Source of the DNA: Parasphaerochaeta coccoides DSM 17374
GTDB lineage: Bacteria > Spirochaetota > Spirochaetia > Sphaerochaetales > Sphaerochaetaceae
Direction: 5' to 3'
DNA length: 64,000 nt
Assembly (NCBI RefSeq): GCF_000208385.1
Contig: NC_015436.1
Coordinates: 806,001-870,000, forward strand
The position numbers and the translations under genes are program-made. Below are positions 17,600 to 27,659 of the stretch, in pieces. The notes under the pieces were generated by a model. The model did not search any database. It was not told the origin of the DNA and saw only the letters and a program-made list of their open reading frames with translations. Position 1 is the stretch's first letter. Each line of letters starts with the position of its first letter.

Positions 17600-18595
17600 G
17601 TAACGCAAGTTTTCCAGCATGACATATGCCCTGCGTCTCAACCGTCCCCGAATAAAGTCAAGAGAGGCCGGTCGATCAATAATCTCACCACCAAAGGATG
17701 TCTTAAATAAATCAAGACGGCCAAGATGCCCTCTACCATCATGGGAGGCGGAAATGCCATGGAGATCATACACTTTGCATCCAACCTCACAGGCTTTCTC
17801 CATGGCATGAACCTGAAGCAGCCAAGAAGCCCCCATGGAGAAAACATCCCGGCGCGACGAACCATGGAGATACACCGCCTCCTGCCTTCCGAACAGTACG
17901 ATGATGCCTCCCGCCAAATCCCCGTTTGCGTCATACGCTACGTAAAGATCGGCCTGTCCATCACTTTCTTCGACTTCAAGGACATCCTTGATATACGGCA
18001 GCGGTCGGGGGGAGAATCCATCACGCCTTGCCGTCCCCAGGTATAACTCATACCACTGTGAGAGAACGGTTGCGTTTTTCTCCCAATGCCGAATAGTAAT
18101 GCCATTGTCCACGGCTTTTTTTAGATTTCGCCGGCATCGCTGCCGGAATCCCTGATAAACCGCTGACATTCCTTTATGAAGACTGATCCTGACGGTAGCT
18201 ACCGGCTGGACACTTTCCTTACAGGAACGCAGGCGTGAAATACGAAAATCTTCCTGTAGTCCCGGCGTTCCCCACGGCAAATCATACCTCAGGACGAACA
18301 CCCCATGCGGCAAAAGGGAAAGAATAGCCTGAGAAAGAACCTCCATGTCCACGCCGGTCATGCATCCTTCCGGAGCAAATGGCACATAAGCGAGTTTCTG
18401 CCCTAAAGGAAAGCACCGGACAAGAACCAATAATCCACATGGGGAATCGTGATGCATATAGGAAAAAAAACATGGCGTCCATCCATGACTATTCTTGAGA
18501 CGAGCCCAATAAAGACTTTGGAACGGTGAAGTCGTCCCAGATGTCGTTCCAGAGAAAGAAGCGGCATCAAGACGCCTGACACCGGAAATGGCCAT
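17576..18595 (-). CDS. FemAB/FemX-type peptidoglycan aminoacyltransferase (GNAT fold)
   Basis: Protein of 339 residues with the two-GNAT-domain arrangement of Fem ligases, which transfer amino acids from aminoacyl-tRNA to the lipid II stem peptide. Seen here: the conserved FRQRCRRNLKKA segment, the VYLHGSSRRD motif before a helix, and the family ending with YDLHGI and LFKTSFGGEI. Its tail overlaps murD by 24 bases in convergent orientation, and metG lies 18 bases upstream on the same strand. The specific amino acid added cannot be told. A general acetyltransferase role is less likely but not excluded. Confidence 0.75.
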   Translation of the reverse strand: MAISGVRRLDAASFSGTTSGTTSPFQSLYWARLKNSHGWTPCFFSYMHHDSPCGLLVLVRCFPLGQKLAYVPFAPEGCMTGVDMEVLSQAILSLLPHGVFVLRYDLPWGTPGLQEDFRISRLRSCKESVQPVATVRISLHKGMSAVYQGFRQRCRRNLKKAVDNGITIRHWEKNATVLSQWYELYLGTARRDGFSPRPLPYIKDVLEVEESDGQADLYVAYDANGDLAGGIIVLFGRQEAVYLHGSSRRDVFSMGASWLLQVHAMEKACEVGCKVYDLHGISASHDGRGHLGRLDLFKTSFGGEIIDRPASLDFIRGRLRRRAYVMLENLRYSVRRGTV

Positions 18596-18613
18596 GCAGA
18601 AGTCCCTTGTGGC

Positions 18614-20833
18614 TCAACCCACGTCGCCGTTCACATAGACATGGGCTTTCAACGTGACACCGTGGGCAGAAACTGGACGACCATCAATCTTAACAATGCC
18701 ATCCACAGTGTGCATCGGCATTTCAAAAAAGTGTTCGCCCTTAATCTGTCCCGGCTTCACATCCGGAGCATCACACCCTTCCGGGATAAACTCCGTGCCC
18801 GGCGGAAGTTCAGGGACGAACAGAACCTCACAGGTCGAATGAGTCTCATCATGAGCTTCACTGGCTGCCAGAAGCATCCCATAGCTTTTCACGCCGCGGA
18901 AATTCGCCGGCTTCAGGTTGGCGACGATGACAATGTTCCTATCTTGGAGTTCTTCTTCTTTATAATAGGGGACAATGCTGGAAACTATGGTACGGGGTTC
19001 TTCGGAACCGTCATCCAAAGTGAGGATATACAGTTTGTCTCCGCCTGGGTGTCGCTCCACTCCGGTAATTTTTGCAACCTTAAGGATGACCTTTCGTGCA
19101 AATCTTTGCGCCAGCCCTTCGTTTTCTTCCATGTCACCGTTCTCCTTCTCAGGTTCCGCCATCTGGATTTCACGTTCCTCACGTTCCTTCTGACTGCCGC
19201 TGTACTTTTCCCGCAATGCTTCAACAGTAGCGTCATCAAGCTTGGAGAACAACAGCTCCACGTCTCCGATTCTTCCGATTCCATCTCTCAATCCGAGATC
19301 CTTCCACGTATCCCCTTCCCTGCCAAGCCATCCAAGAATCTTCTCCGACGTACCAGGCATAAAAGGAGCAATCAGGACGGCGATGTCATGAATCACATAG
19401 ACAAGGGTCGTCAACAGATCTGCCGCCCGTGTCGGATCGGTGGTACGGGTCTTCCATGGCTCTCCGGCCTGGAAAGCCTTGTTCCCGATATCGGACAGAG
19501 CAAAGATAGTCCGCAAGGCATCACGTTCCTCCGCCCTTTCCAGAAGTGCCTCTATCACAGCTTCCTTCTCAGCCACCTGGGTCATGAGATTTTCGTCGAT
19601 GCTGCCAGACGGAAGTTCCCCGTCATAGAAACGCTTGATGAATGAAAGCGTCCTGTTGACCAGATTGGACAGGTTGCCGATGAGTTCCCCATTCACCTTT
19701 TCTTGGAAATCCTTCCATGTGAAGGTCACGTCACTTGTCTCTGGGCGATTGTAATACATATAGAAACGCCATATATCGACAGGGATTCCCGTGTCCTGCA
19801 CATCATTGCCAAATATGCCGATACCTTTGCTCTTGGAGAATTTTCCCCCTTCATAGTTCAGGTATTCGGTGGAACTCATATGATGAAGCATGGTCCATTT
19901 CTGACCTGTCGCAAGCTGCGATGAAGGAAATATCACTGTGTGGAAAGGAATGTTGTCCTTTCCGATGAACTGGAAAAGCTCGACATTCTCAGGATTCCGC
20001 CACCATGTCTCCCATTGGTCGGTTAGATTCGCGGTGATGGAGATATACCCAATCGGCGCATCGAACCAGACATAGAACACTTTATTCTCGTATCCTTTCC
20101 TGGGCACGGGAATACTCCATTTCAAATCACGGGTGATGCCCCTTTCCTTCAAGCCTTCCCGAATCCATGCCTTGGTCATCTGGATGGCGTTGTTTGCCCA
20201 GAAACCCTCGACGCTGGCCTTTTGCATCCATTCTTCCAAGAGAGGAAGTATCTGGGGCAAATCCAGGTATAGATGCTTCGTCTTGCGAAGCTCAGGTGTA
20301 TTTCCACAAACCCCACAGACAGGCTTTATCAAGTCAGTGGGATTGAGCAGGGTCCCGCAGTTCTCGCACTGATCCCCACGGGCATTCTCATACGCACAAT
20401 GAGGGCAGGTCCCCGTGACGTAACGGTCGGCAAGATACATCTGGTCGTGGGTACAGTAAAGCTGTTCAATCTCATGTTCGTGGATATAGCCGTTGGCATC
20501 CACGGCATTGAAGATATCCTGCACTATTTTGGTTTGCAAGGGTGTGGATGTCCTGCCGAAATGATCAAAGGAAATGTTAAACCAGCGGTAGATGTCCCGA
20601 TGTATGGCATGATACCGGTCGCAAAGCTCCTGTGGAGTGACCCCTTCCTGAAGGGCTTTGGTCTCGGTCGCAGTCCCGTATTCGTCCGTACCACAGACAT
20701 AGAGTGTCTCATATCCTTTTGAGCGGCAGAAACGAGCGAACACATCGGCTGACAGGACTTGGGTCAAATTGCCGAGGTGAGGGATATTGTTCACATACGG
20801 CAACGCAGAGGTAATCAGTCTTCTTTTCTTCAT
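18614..20833 (-). CDS. metG: Methionine--tRNA ligase
   Basis: Class I synthetase of 739 residues. The HIGH-type motif is PHLGN after ITSALPYVNNI; the KMSKS-type loop is KFSKSKG. Two Cys pairs, CPHC/CENC and a third CGVC set in the connective insert, indicate zinc-knuckle binding. The last 110 residues form a Trbp111/EMAP-like tRNA-binding OB domain (ITGVERHPGGDKLYILTLDDG), fused as in E. coli. The ATG at 20833 starts at the family core; another in-frame start at 20860 adds nine residues. Confidence 0.95.
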   Translation of the reverse strand: MKKRRLITSALPYVNNIPHLGNLTQVLSADVFARFCRSKGYETLYVCGTDEYGTATETKALQEGVTPQELCDRYHAIHRDIYRWFNISFDHFGRTSTPLQTKIVQDIFNAVDANGYIHEHEIEQLYCTHDQMYLADRYVTGTCPHCAYENARGDQCENCGTLLNPTDLIKPVCGVCGNTPELRKTKHLYLDLPQILPLLEEWMQKASVEGFWANNAIQMTKAWIREGLKERGITRDLKWSIPVPRKGYENKVFYVWFDAPIGYISITANLTDQWETWWRNPENVELFQFIGKDNIPFHTVIFPSSQLATGQKWTMLHHMSSTEYLNYEGGKFSKSKGIGIFGNDVQDTGIPVDIWRFYMYYNRPETSDVTFTWKDFQEKVNGELIGNLSNLVNRTLSFIKRFYDGELPSGSIDENLMTQVAEKEAVIEALLERAEERDALRTIFALSDIGNKAFQAGEPWKTRTTDPTRAADLLTTLVYVIHDIAVLIAPFMPGTSEKILGWLGREGDTWKDLGLRDGIGRIGDVELLFSKLDDATVEALREKYSGSQKEREEREIQMAEPEKENGDMEENEGLAQRFARKVILKVAKITGVERHPGGDKLYILTLDDGSEEPRTIVSSIVPYYKEEELQDRNIVIVANLKPANFRGVKSYGMLLAASEAHDETHSTCEVLFVPELPPGTEFIPEGCDAPDVKPGQIKGEHFFEMPMHTVDGIVKIDGRPVSAHGVTLKAHVYVNGDVG

Positions 20834-21044
20834 ATCCTGCTCATCATAGCCACACAGCATTGATTGTTCAATATTAAACAGCCCTCCATTTCAGGCATCC
20901 CAACGGAAACCAAGAAGAAAACATGATTCCCTTCATGAAAAACACATCGGTTCCCGCTCGTATTCCTTGCTCCCTTTCCCGATATTCACTACATTTGAAG
21001 TGTCTGCGCGATATGCCAGACATATCCAATGTGAAGGAGACAGG

Positions 21045-22040
21045 ATGGAAAACAAAACACAGCATTTCCGTAATAAATTCACACTCACCCCAAAGGTGGT
21101 CGTCGGAATCATCGGAATCATCTTAGCCATTGCCATTCTCACCACCAGCATGTTCGTCGTAGACCAGACGGAACAGGCCGTCGTCCTGAGATTCGGACGT
21201 TTCCAACGAACCGTAGGACCGGGCCTGCAATGGAAGCTGCCACTGGGCATAGAGAAGAACTTGAACGTACCGACACAAGTAGTACAGACAATGACATTCG
21301 GATATCAGACGTCTTATCCTTCATCGCGTTCCCTGACGGTTTCCTCAAGGGCTGATGAAGAAGCACGCATGCTGACCGGCGACCTGAACATCATTGATGT
21401 GGAATGGATCGTCCAGTATCAAATCAGCGACTTGGCCGCATGGCTTTTCAATGTGAATGAAAGGGAAAAGACAATCAGGGATATCAGCCAGTCCGTCATA
21501 AACCTACTGGTAGGAGACCTTCCCATACTGTCGGTCATGACGAGCGAACGCACAAACATAGAAATCAGGGCACAGCAGAACATGCAGGCTATCTTCGACA
21601 GCTATCATATGGGCTTGAAGATTGTCACAGTGAAGCTACAGAACATTGTTCCACCGGTCGGGGATGTCCAAGATGCGTTTGAAGATGTCAATAAGGCAAT
21701 CCAGGACATGAACCGCTTCATCAATGAAGGAAAAGAAGGCTACAACAGGCAGATTCCCGGAGCCCAGGGAGAGGCGAATAAACTTATCCAAGAAGCTGAA
21801 GGATATGCCGCGGAACGCGTCAACCAAGCAACGGGAGACGTTGCCCGTTTCGTCGCGGTGCATGATGCTTATAAGGAGAACAAGGAAATTACCGGACTCC
21901 GGCTTTATATTGAAACCATGGAGGATGTCATGCGCACTGATAAAGCGGCAGGAACCACGACTCTCATCGACAAGAATCTTGAGAATTTCCTGCCCATCAG
22001 TACCATCGGCGCATCCGCCGCTTCCCAGGGAGGACTGTAA
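21045..22040 (+). CDS. hflK: HflK-like SPFH membrane protease regulator
   Basis: Stomatin/prohibitin-family protein of 331 residues: one N-terminal membrane segment (about residues 15-37), then the SPFH domain facing the periplasm (VVDQTEQAVVLRFGRFQRTVGPGLQWKLPLGIE) and a long Ala/Glu-rich coiled coil. HflK and HflC form a cage around FtsH in E. coli. AAGGAG lies five bases before the ATG at 21045, which rules out the longer in-frame start. The stop overlaps hflC by one base. No ftsH in this window. Confidence 0.92.
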   Translation: MENKTQHFRNKFTLTPKVVVGIIGIILAIAILTTSMFVVDQTEQAVVLRFGRFQRTVGPGLQWKLPLGIEKNLNVPTQVVQTMTFGYQTSYPSSRSLTVSSRADEEARMLTGDLNIIDVEWIVQYQISDLAAWLFNVNEREKTIRDISQSVINLLVGDLPILSVMTSERTNIEIRAQQNMQAIFDSYHMGLKIVTVKLQNIVPPVGDVQDAFEDVNKAIQDMNRFINEGKEGYNRQIPGAQGEANKLIQEAEGYAAERVNQATGDVARFVAVHDAYKENKEITGLRLYIETMEDVMRTDKAAGTTTLIDKNLENFLPISTIGASAASQGGL

Positions 22041-23023
22041 TGAAAAAATTGATCACTACCCTCGTCATCATCGCGGTCCTGTTCATCATTATCTTGGTGC
22101 TGGGACCCTTCTATAAGATTGAAGAAGGAGAACAGGCCGTCGTGACGCGGTTCGGCAAAATTGTCGATACCCAGCTGACTGCCGGACTCAAGTTCAAGAT
22201 GCCCATTATTGATGAAGTCCTGGTATATCCGAAGAAAATCCTTTCATGGGACGGAGACGCCCAGCGCATCCCGACAAAGGAAAACCAGTTTATATGGGTT
22301 GATACCACAGCACGCTGGACCATCAAGGATCCCGGCAAGTTCTACGAAAGCGTCAAATATATTCCGAATGGCGTAAGTCGTCTGGACGACGTGCTGGATT
22401 CCACCATCAGAACCATCATCAGCGAAAACTATTTGGTTGAGGCAGTACGTAATACGAACGATATCAACAGCATGCGCGTACAGGAGCAGGTGCAGAGCTT
22501 GGAAAACGTCGAGGACGCGGAGAGACTGCGCAACCTTACGGTGACCAACACCCAGCAAGAACGGATTTCCATTGGACGTGAAGGACTCTCTCAGCTCATG
22601 CTCAAGATGGCCGAACCTTTCATGGACGCATACGGCATTGAGCTGGTTGACATCGTCATCAGGCAGATTCGCTACAGTGACGACCTTACGCAGAGTGTCT
22701 ACCAAAGGATGATCAAGGAACGCAATCAGATTGCCGAAGCCTACCGTTCCTATGGGCGCGGACAGCTTGCCATGTGGCAGGGCAAGACCGAGAATGACAG
22801 GAAGAACATCCTATCAGGCGCTTATGCCAGTTCAGAAGCCATCAAAGGAAAAGCAGATGCCCAAGCATCCAGAATCTATGCTGAGGCATATTCCGTAGAT
22901 GCTGATTTCTTCAAGCTCTGGCGTTCATTGGAATCGTATAAGAAGACCGTACCGGCTCTGGACAAGATTTTGTCCACTGACATGGCGTATTTCGATATCA
23001 TGTATGGTCCGACCATACCCTGA
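22040..23023 (+). CDS. hflC: HflC-like SPFH membrane protease regulator
   Basis: Partner of HflK, 327 residues: N-terminal membrane anchor (about 5-25), SPFH core beginning KIEEGEQAVVTRFGKIV, then a helical segment with Ala-rich stretches and the conserved end where subunits contact (FFKLWRSLESYK). The start codon shares one base with the hflK stop, so the two are translated together and probably in equal amounts. Confidence 0.93.
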   Translation: MKKLITTLVIIAVLFIIILVLGPFYKIEEGEQAVVTRFGKIVDTQLTAGLKFKMPIIDEVLVYPKKILSWDGDAQRIPTKENQFIWVDTTARWTIKDPGKFYESVKYIPNGVSRLDDVLDSTIRTIISENYLVEAVRNTNDINSMRVQEQVQSLENVEDAERLRNLTVTNTQQERISIGREGLSQLMLKMAEPFMDAYGIELVDIVIRQIRYSDDLTQSVYQRMIKERNQIAEAYRSYGRGQLAMWQGKTENDRKNILSGAYASSEAIKGKADAQASRIYAEAYSVDADFFKLWRSLESYKKTVPALDKILSTDMAYFDIMYGPTIP

Positions 23024-23030
23024 CCGAAGG

Positions 23031-23501
23031 ATGACGGATTTTTCCTCCCCTATCCGCTGTAACCGGACAGTGGTGGTCGGCTTTGTTATTTTTCTTCTTG
23101 GTTTGTTTGCTTCATGCGCTACTACGACAGTGCTATCGCCAGAAACAGCAGAACAAAGAATGGATTATGGCATTGTCACCGGAAGTGTCATCTGGCCAGG
23201 TGCCTATCCTTATACTCAGGGAAATGTCATTGTTGATATTTCCCTGAGTTTCATTCCTTCGGACGGACAGCCCAGTCAGGAGATAGCCCACCAACAGATA
23301 CGTTCTCCCCAGCGTTTCCCTGTCAATTTCACCTTGCGCTATGACAGGACGGATATACGGCCTTCATCAGGGCGTTACAGCATCACAGCTTCAGTTTCCA
23401 GGACAACATCCGAAGAACCTTTTCTCTCGTCCTCTGGCAATACATGGGTGATCACCAGCGGAAACCCTTCACGGGACATCCTGCTGGTGCTCACTGGATA
23501 A
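23031..23501 (+). CDS. Small lipoprotein, YbaY/YscW-like beta-sandwich
   Basis: Protein of 156 residues with a membrane-type N-terminus and a lipobox LFASC, so likely a lipid-anchored envelope protein. The mature part has alternating strands, beginning YGIVTGSVIWPGA and followed by VDISLSF and a repeated ISASVSRTT-like strand. This pattern (G-V-x-P-x-A, ADVSL-type strand, I-x-P-F-x-L) resembles the type III secretion lipoprotein chaperone/YbaY family; the assignment is tentative. It starts 7 bases after hflC; the GAAGG site lies unusually close to the ATG, so a slightly different start is possible. Confidence 0.6.
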   Translation: MTDFSSPIRCNRTVVVGFVIFLLGLFASCATTTVLSPETAEQRMDYGIVTGSVIWPGAYPYTQGNVIVDISLSFIPSDGQPSQEIAHQQIRSPQRFPVNFTLRYDRTDIRPSSGRYSITASVSRTTSEEPFLSSSGNTWVITSGNPSRDILLVLTG

Positions 23502-23521
23502 CCGAATAACCCGACGAAACC

Positions 23522-25225
23522 CTACCGTGGCAACAACGCCTTGGTTGCAACCTTTCCTGCCAAGCGGATACCTCCCACAGAACTGAAGATTGCAAAAATG
23601 ACACTAAACCAGGCTGATATTTCCACCCTGATGCCCCACCAGAGGGCTGGAATGACACTACAAGCCGCCATCACAATAAGGATTCCAAGATTTATTCCCA
23701 TGGCAATCAGACCATTCATATTCTGCTTGACAGCCTGGGATGGAACCAACCAATCGATATGAGGGTTATGATAATCGACTGCAAGACCGATTGCTCCGCC
23801 TGTCAGGTTGATGAAGAAAGACAACAAAATCATCCAGAAGAATATTCCCAAAGGAAAATGGAACAGGAGGCCAACCACGATAAGATAAATAAACGCAGAG
23901 CCCTGCACAAGCAACATATGCACAATCAACTTAGCTCTGATCATTTCATGTGAAGACACCGGCCAGCTCAACGAAAGATGAAAATATTTTCCTTCCCGTG
24001 AAACGCTCGTGCCGGATACTACGGTCATCAGAGACATCAGGACAAAAAGCGCAACCACTATATACGGAAACCATGTAAACGAAGCAATGGACACAATCAT
24101 GGCGGAAATATCATTCATCCTGCCCATGAACGTATATATTACAATCAGGATGATGGGAAGAAAAAGTTGTGCTACTATCTCAAACGCAACCTGACTGGAA
24201 CTGAATATGCCTGCTAATTCCCTGCGTACAAGGGCGCGGAGCATCAGTGTCTGAGAACGGTGCGCATAACGGCGGGCATCTGGTTTATGGCGCACAGAAA
24301 CCTGGTGACTTCTGTTAGTAACGGAAGGAAGAGTACGTATTGCTCTCATGTAAGTCTTGCCGAGAACCATGACGCCGACAGCAAAAACTGCCACATTCAG
24401 CAGGAGCGTCAGGGGCGAAGCCAGCCATCCCGCCATCATCCCTCCTTTGGGGAAGAAAGATGCGCTCATAACGCCCACCATCCATAATCGGGACGGCAAA
24501 GACAAAATAAGATCAATCTGCCTCTGCATTGACGTGAACATATCTTCAACGACGTTAGCGCTAGAAAATCCCACGACAAGCAGATTTGTTACGGTCAGAC
24601 CTACACTGCTCAGTCCCTTTACCACATAAGACACCCATTTCCTGCCGCTTCGCTGAACCAGCCAAGCAATCAAGGCTCCGAGAAGCACAGGGATGACCGG
24701 CCCCGCTACCAAAGCAATCAGGAAACCGGTGAAGATATACACGGACAGAAGTCCTGTCAATGCCGCGACAATGACCGCGGGTCCCAGCACCAACGCTTGG
24801 ATACCGGCGACCATAAGATAGAGTATGAAAAAACGGGAGAAAAACAGCTCTTTGCCCGTAATCGGTAGAGGAAGCAACATGGGTAAATCTCTTGCCTTGT
24901 AAAGGATTGAATCCGCGACAAGAACCGATGAAATGAACAGGAACACCGCGCCAACACACAGACCCATGAAAATACCCATGTCAGGACGTCCGGCATATTC
25001 AATTCCTAGTATCTGAAAGCCATAGTACAAGACTCCGAGAAGCGCAAGTATTGCAAGTACTCCCAAGAGCATGCATCCTGCCAACAGAACCTTTCCTGCC
25101 ATCACCAGGATTTTTCCGACAGGTTTCCTTGTCTTTCCTGTACCCAGTGACCGGAACAGACGAGAAAAAGGAGCCCATGCCCGATAGAACACCTTTACCA
25201 AAAGCCATACAGTCTTGAATTTCAT
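23522..25225 (-). CDS. ABC transporter permease (exporter-type, unknown substrate)
   Basis: Membrane protein of 567 residues with about twelve hydrophobic segments arranged in two halves, joined by a basic cytoplasmic loop near residues 300-340. It resembles large ABC-2-like exporter permeases found beside a single ATPase. Its ATG lies inside the end of the ATPase gene (four-base overlap), so the pair is co-translated. The substrate is unknown; such pairs often export lipids, drugs or peptides. Downstream of it, hflC's lipoprotein gene converges. Confidence 0.75.
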   Translation of the reverse strand: MKFKTVWLLVKVFYRAWAPFSRLFRSLGTGKTRKPVGKILVMAGKVLLAGCMLLGVLAILALLGVLYYGFQILGIEYAGRPDMGIFMGLCVGAVFLFISSVLVADSILYKARDLPMLLPLPITGKELFFSRFFILYLMVAGIQALVLGPAVIVAALTGLLSVYIFTGFLIALVAGPVIPVLLGALIAWLVQRSGRKWVSYVVKGLSSVGLTVTNLLVVGFSSANVVEDMFTSMQRQIDLILSLPSRLWMVGVMSASFFPKGGMMAGWLASPLTLLLNVAVFAVGVMVLGKTYMRAIRTLPSVTNRSHQVSVRHKPDARRYAHRSQTLMLRALVRRELAGIFSSSQVAFEIVAQLFLPIILIVIYTFMGRMNDISAMIVSIASFTWFPYIVVALFVLMSLMTVVSGTSVSREGKYFHLSLSWPVSSHEMIRAKLIVHMLLVQGSAFIYLIVVGLLFHFPLGIFFWMILLSFFINLTGGAIGLAVDYHNPHIDWLVPSQAVKQNMNGLIAMGINLGILIVMAACSVIPALWWGIRVEISAWFSVIFAIFSSVGGIRLAGKVATKALLPR

Positions 25226-26055
25226 AAGAGGGCTTCCTTCACGCTTTTTCCCGCATGCTCCAAGGAAGCGGAGTCTTCTCCGGTAAGTTTAAGGAACAGT
25301 TCTTCAAGGGTAGCCGTCCCTGTGCTTCCGCTTGTCTCTTTCAATTCATCAAACGTGCCTTCAAAAAGCAGCCTTCCCCGTGAAATAATGCCCACGCGGT
25401 CACAGAGACGCTCAGCGACATCAAGAACGTGAGTGGAAAAGAAAACACTTCCTCCCAGATTACAGAACTCACGCATGACATCTTTCAGGAGATATACCGA
25501 CCGAGGATCGAGTCCGACCATAGGTTCATCCAGTATAAGGACGCGTGGGGCATGGGCAAGGGCACAGATGATTCCCAGCTTCTGCTTCATTCCGTGTGAG
25601 TAAGAACTAATCTTCGCGTCCAGTGCTTCGGAAAAAGAAAAAACCTGCGCCATCCTCTCAATGCGCTCATCTCTTTCAGGCCCTGTCTGGAAGATGTCGC
25701 AGATGAACCGTGAGTAGGAACGACCAGTCATGTTCTCATAGAAAAGAGGTTCATCGGGAACATAACCGATGATTTTCTTTACGTCTTCAGGAGAATCCGT
25801 GATGCGGAACCCACATATTTTCACAATGCCGGAATCAGGCATCAACATACCGGTCATTGTCTTAATTGCCGTCGTCTTCCCAGCTCCGTTCGGACCCAGG
25901 AAGCCGAATATTTCACCGGCACGCACAGAAAAACTCACTTCGGAGAGAGCGGGTTCCGCCTGAATCGCGTATCTTTTCGTTACATGGGAAAAACCTATCA
26001 ATATTTCATCTTCACCACCGGAGGCATCAGTCTCCACTCTGTCGTCATTCATCAT
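25222..26055 (-). CDS. ABC transporter ATP-binding protein (exporter-type)
   Basis: ATPase of 277 residues: Walker A GPNGAGKTT, signature YSHGMKQ (the SHGM variant typical of ABC-2/CcmA-like exporters), Walker B VLILDEPMVGLD and switch His in FFSTHVLD. A C-terminal extension of about 60 residues follows. The start at 26055 (or the next ATG at 26052) is preferred because GAGGAGG is two to five bases upstream; the longer in-frame start at 26190 would run through the promoter area. It pairs with the permease gene downstream. Confidence 0.88.
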   Translation of the reverse strand: MMNDDRVETDASGGEDEILIGFSHVTKRYAIQAEPALSEVSFSVRAGEIFGFLGPNGAGKTTAIKTMTGMLMPDSGIVKICGFRITDSPEDVKKIIGYVPDEPLFYENMTGRSYSRFICDIFQTGPERDERIERMAQVFSFSEALDAKISSYSHGMKQKLGIICALAHAPRVLILDEPMVGLDPRSVYLLKDVMREFCNLGGSVFFSTHVLDVAERLCDRVGIISRGRLLFEGTFDELKETSGSTGTATLEELFLKLTGEDSASLEHAGKSVKEALL

Positions 26056-26198
26056 TTCCTCCTCGTGCCCGGACATAAGCATTGGACACACAAAAATACC
26101 ATATACCTGCGGGTTCGCCGGGTCAATCTTTTGCGGCAAAGGAACGTTAAAATGGGTGCGGACGGTGTTGATTCGTACGGGTAGCATCATCTCTATTC

Positions 26199-26214
26199 AT
26201 GCAAAAATATTCAT
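26199..26214 (+). promoter_or_regulatory. ArgR-like operator, distal box upstream of argG
   Basis: ATGCAAAAATATTCAT matches 8 of the 10 conserved bases of the ARG box (TGAAT-W4-ATTCA). Its centre lies 40 bp, about four helical turns, upstream of the second box. Confidence 0.55.
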
Positions 26215-26238
26215 ACAATTGGTGGTTTTAGATTATGC

Positions 26239-26254
26239 ATGAATAAATATTCAT
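26239..26254 (+). promoter_or_regulatory. ArgR-like operator, proximal box upstream of argG
   Basis: ATGAATAAATATTCAT is a perfect palindrome around AA and matches all 10 conserved ARG-box bases. It ends six bases before the predicted argG -35. No argR gene is in this window. Confidence 0.8.
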
Positions 26255-26260
26255 AAAGAC

Positions 26261-26289
26261 TTGTATAAAATACATTTTATTTCTACTAT
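26261..26289 (+). promoter_or_regulatory. Predicted argG promoter
   Basis: TTGTAT (26261-26266), 17-base spacer, TACTAT (26284-26289). Moderate match to sigma-70. It sits six bases after the proximal ARG box and 35 bases before the argG ATG. Confidence 0.5.
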
Positions 26290-26324
26290 GCCGGATGTAG
26301 GAAATATCCTCCGGAGGAAAAGAA

Positions 26325-27566
26325 ATGAGCAAGGAAAAGGTCATCCTGGCATACAGCGGCGGTCTGGATACGTCCGTCATCCTTAAGTGGTTGGCCAACA
26401 AGGGCTACGAAGTCATTGCCTATGTCGCGGATGTCGGACAGAACGAAGATTACAAGGCCATAGAGAAAAAAGCATTTGCGACCGGTGCGTCCAAAGTCTA
26501 TATAGAAGACCTGCGTAAGGAGTTGGTGACGGATTATGTCTTCCCTGCCCTGAAAGCAAACGCCGTGTACGAGAACCTCTACATGCTCGGCACATCCCTT
26601 GCCCGTCCCATCATAGCAAAAAGGCACATGGAGATTGCCAAAAAGGAAAACACGAACATCGTTGCCCATGGCGCGACTGGCAAAGGAAATGACCAAGTCC
26701 GCTTTGAGTTCGGCTATCGGATGCACATGCCCGATGTGCGAATCATCAGCCCGTGGAAAGATCCTGAATGGCTCGGAACTTTCGTCGGGCGTTCTGATAT
26801 GATTGCCTATGCGGAAAAGCATGGAATTCCCATCAAGGCATCCCTGAAAAAACCTTACAGTGAAGATGAAAACCTCATACATATCAGCCATGAAGCTGGC
26901 ATCTTGGAAGATGCCTCCCTCCGTTGTCCTGAGGATGTCTTTTCCTTGACACTTTCCCCAAAGGAAGCTCCCGATTCCGAGACTGTGCTCGCCATCAACT
27001 TCAAGGACGGCATCCCCGTTAAAGTGACGAATGAAACGGACGGGACGGTCGTGACAGACCCCCTGGAGATGGTGTTGTATCTGAACAAGGTGGGACATGA
27101 CAATGCCATCGGACGCGTTGACATGGTAGAGAACCGCTACATAGGCATCAAGAGCCGCGGTGTCTACGAGACTCCGGGATGCACCATACTTTGGCATGCT
27201 CACCGTCTTCTTGAGGGGTTGACGATGGATAAGGAAGTCATGCACCTGCGGGACACACTATCACCAAAATATGCCGAACTGATTTACAATGGACTTTGGC
27301 ATGCGCCGGAATTTGATGTGCTGACAGCCGCTTTTGACAAGAGCCAAGAGTATGTCACCGGAACAAGCCGGGTAGCTCTGTACAAAGGCAACATGATAAG
27401 CGCGGGCGTCACAAGTCCCTTCTCACTCTACAACGAAGAACTGGGAAGCATGGAAGTCAAAGGGGGATATGAGCCGGTGGATTGCAAGGGATTCATCAAC
27501 ATAAACTCCATCCGCTTGGTCGCCTCCGCCCAGAGAGAAGCAAAACAGAAGCCTGAGAATAAGTGA
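26325..27566 (+). CDS. argG: Argininosuccinate synthase
   Basis: Enzyme joining citrulline and aspartate with ATP, the penultimate step of arginine synthesis; 413 residues. The PP-loop AYSGGLDTS is at residues 9-17; other signatures are [14 protein letters not shown] and the C-terminal [21 protein letters not shown] lies seven bases before the ATG. It stands alone, with no argH, argF or other arg gene adjacent. Two ARG-box palindromes upstream indicate arginine-responsive control. A 9-bp inverted repeat follows the gene. Confidence 0.97.
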   Translation: MSKEKVILAYSGGLDTSVILKWLANKGYEVIAYVADVGQNEDYKAIEKKAFATGASKVYIEDLRKELVTDYVFPALKANAVYENLYMLGTSLARPIIAKRHMEIAKKENTNIVAHGATGKGNDQVRFEFGYRMHMPDVRIISPWKDPEWLGTFVGRSDMIAYAEKHGIPIKASLKKPYSEDENLIHISHEAGILEDASLRCPEDVFSLTLSPKEAPDSETVLAINFKDGIPVKVTNETDGTVVTDPLEMVLYLNKVGHDNAIGRVDMVENRYIGIKSRGVYETPGCTILWHAHRLLEGLTMDKEVMHLRDTLSPKYAELIYNGLWHAPEFDVLTAAFDKSQEYVTGTSRVALYKGNMISAGVTSPFSLYNEELGSMEVKGGYEPVDCKGFININSIRLVASAQREAKQKPENK

Positions 27567-27615
27567 TTGGGGACGTACTCGCCATGCAACACGAGTATAG
27601 CAAAGCCGCACGAAG

Positions 27616-27644
27616 CGGGAATGACGCCAAAGGTATCATTCCCG
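27616..27644. repeat. Inverted repeat between argG and the arsR-type gene
   Basis: CGGGAATGA (27616-27624) and TCATTCCCG (27636-27644) form a perfect 9-bp stem with an 11-base loop between convergent genes. There is no T-run on either side, so it is at best a weak bidirectional terminator. Confidence 0.5.
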
Positions 27645-27659
27645 GTGACTCCGATGGGG

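Noticed and set aside
18641-19645. Long plus-strand open frame opposite metG
   Set aside because: It is entirely antisense to a well-supported synthetase gene, shows no domain or ribosome site, and arises from the codon pattern of the real gene.
26286-27245. Long minus-strand open frame opposite argG (319 codons)
   Set aside because: Fully antisense to argG, no recognisable motif; it would also span the ARG-box promoter region's downstream part.
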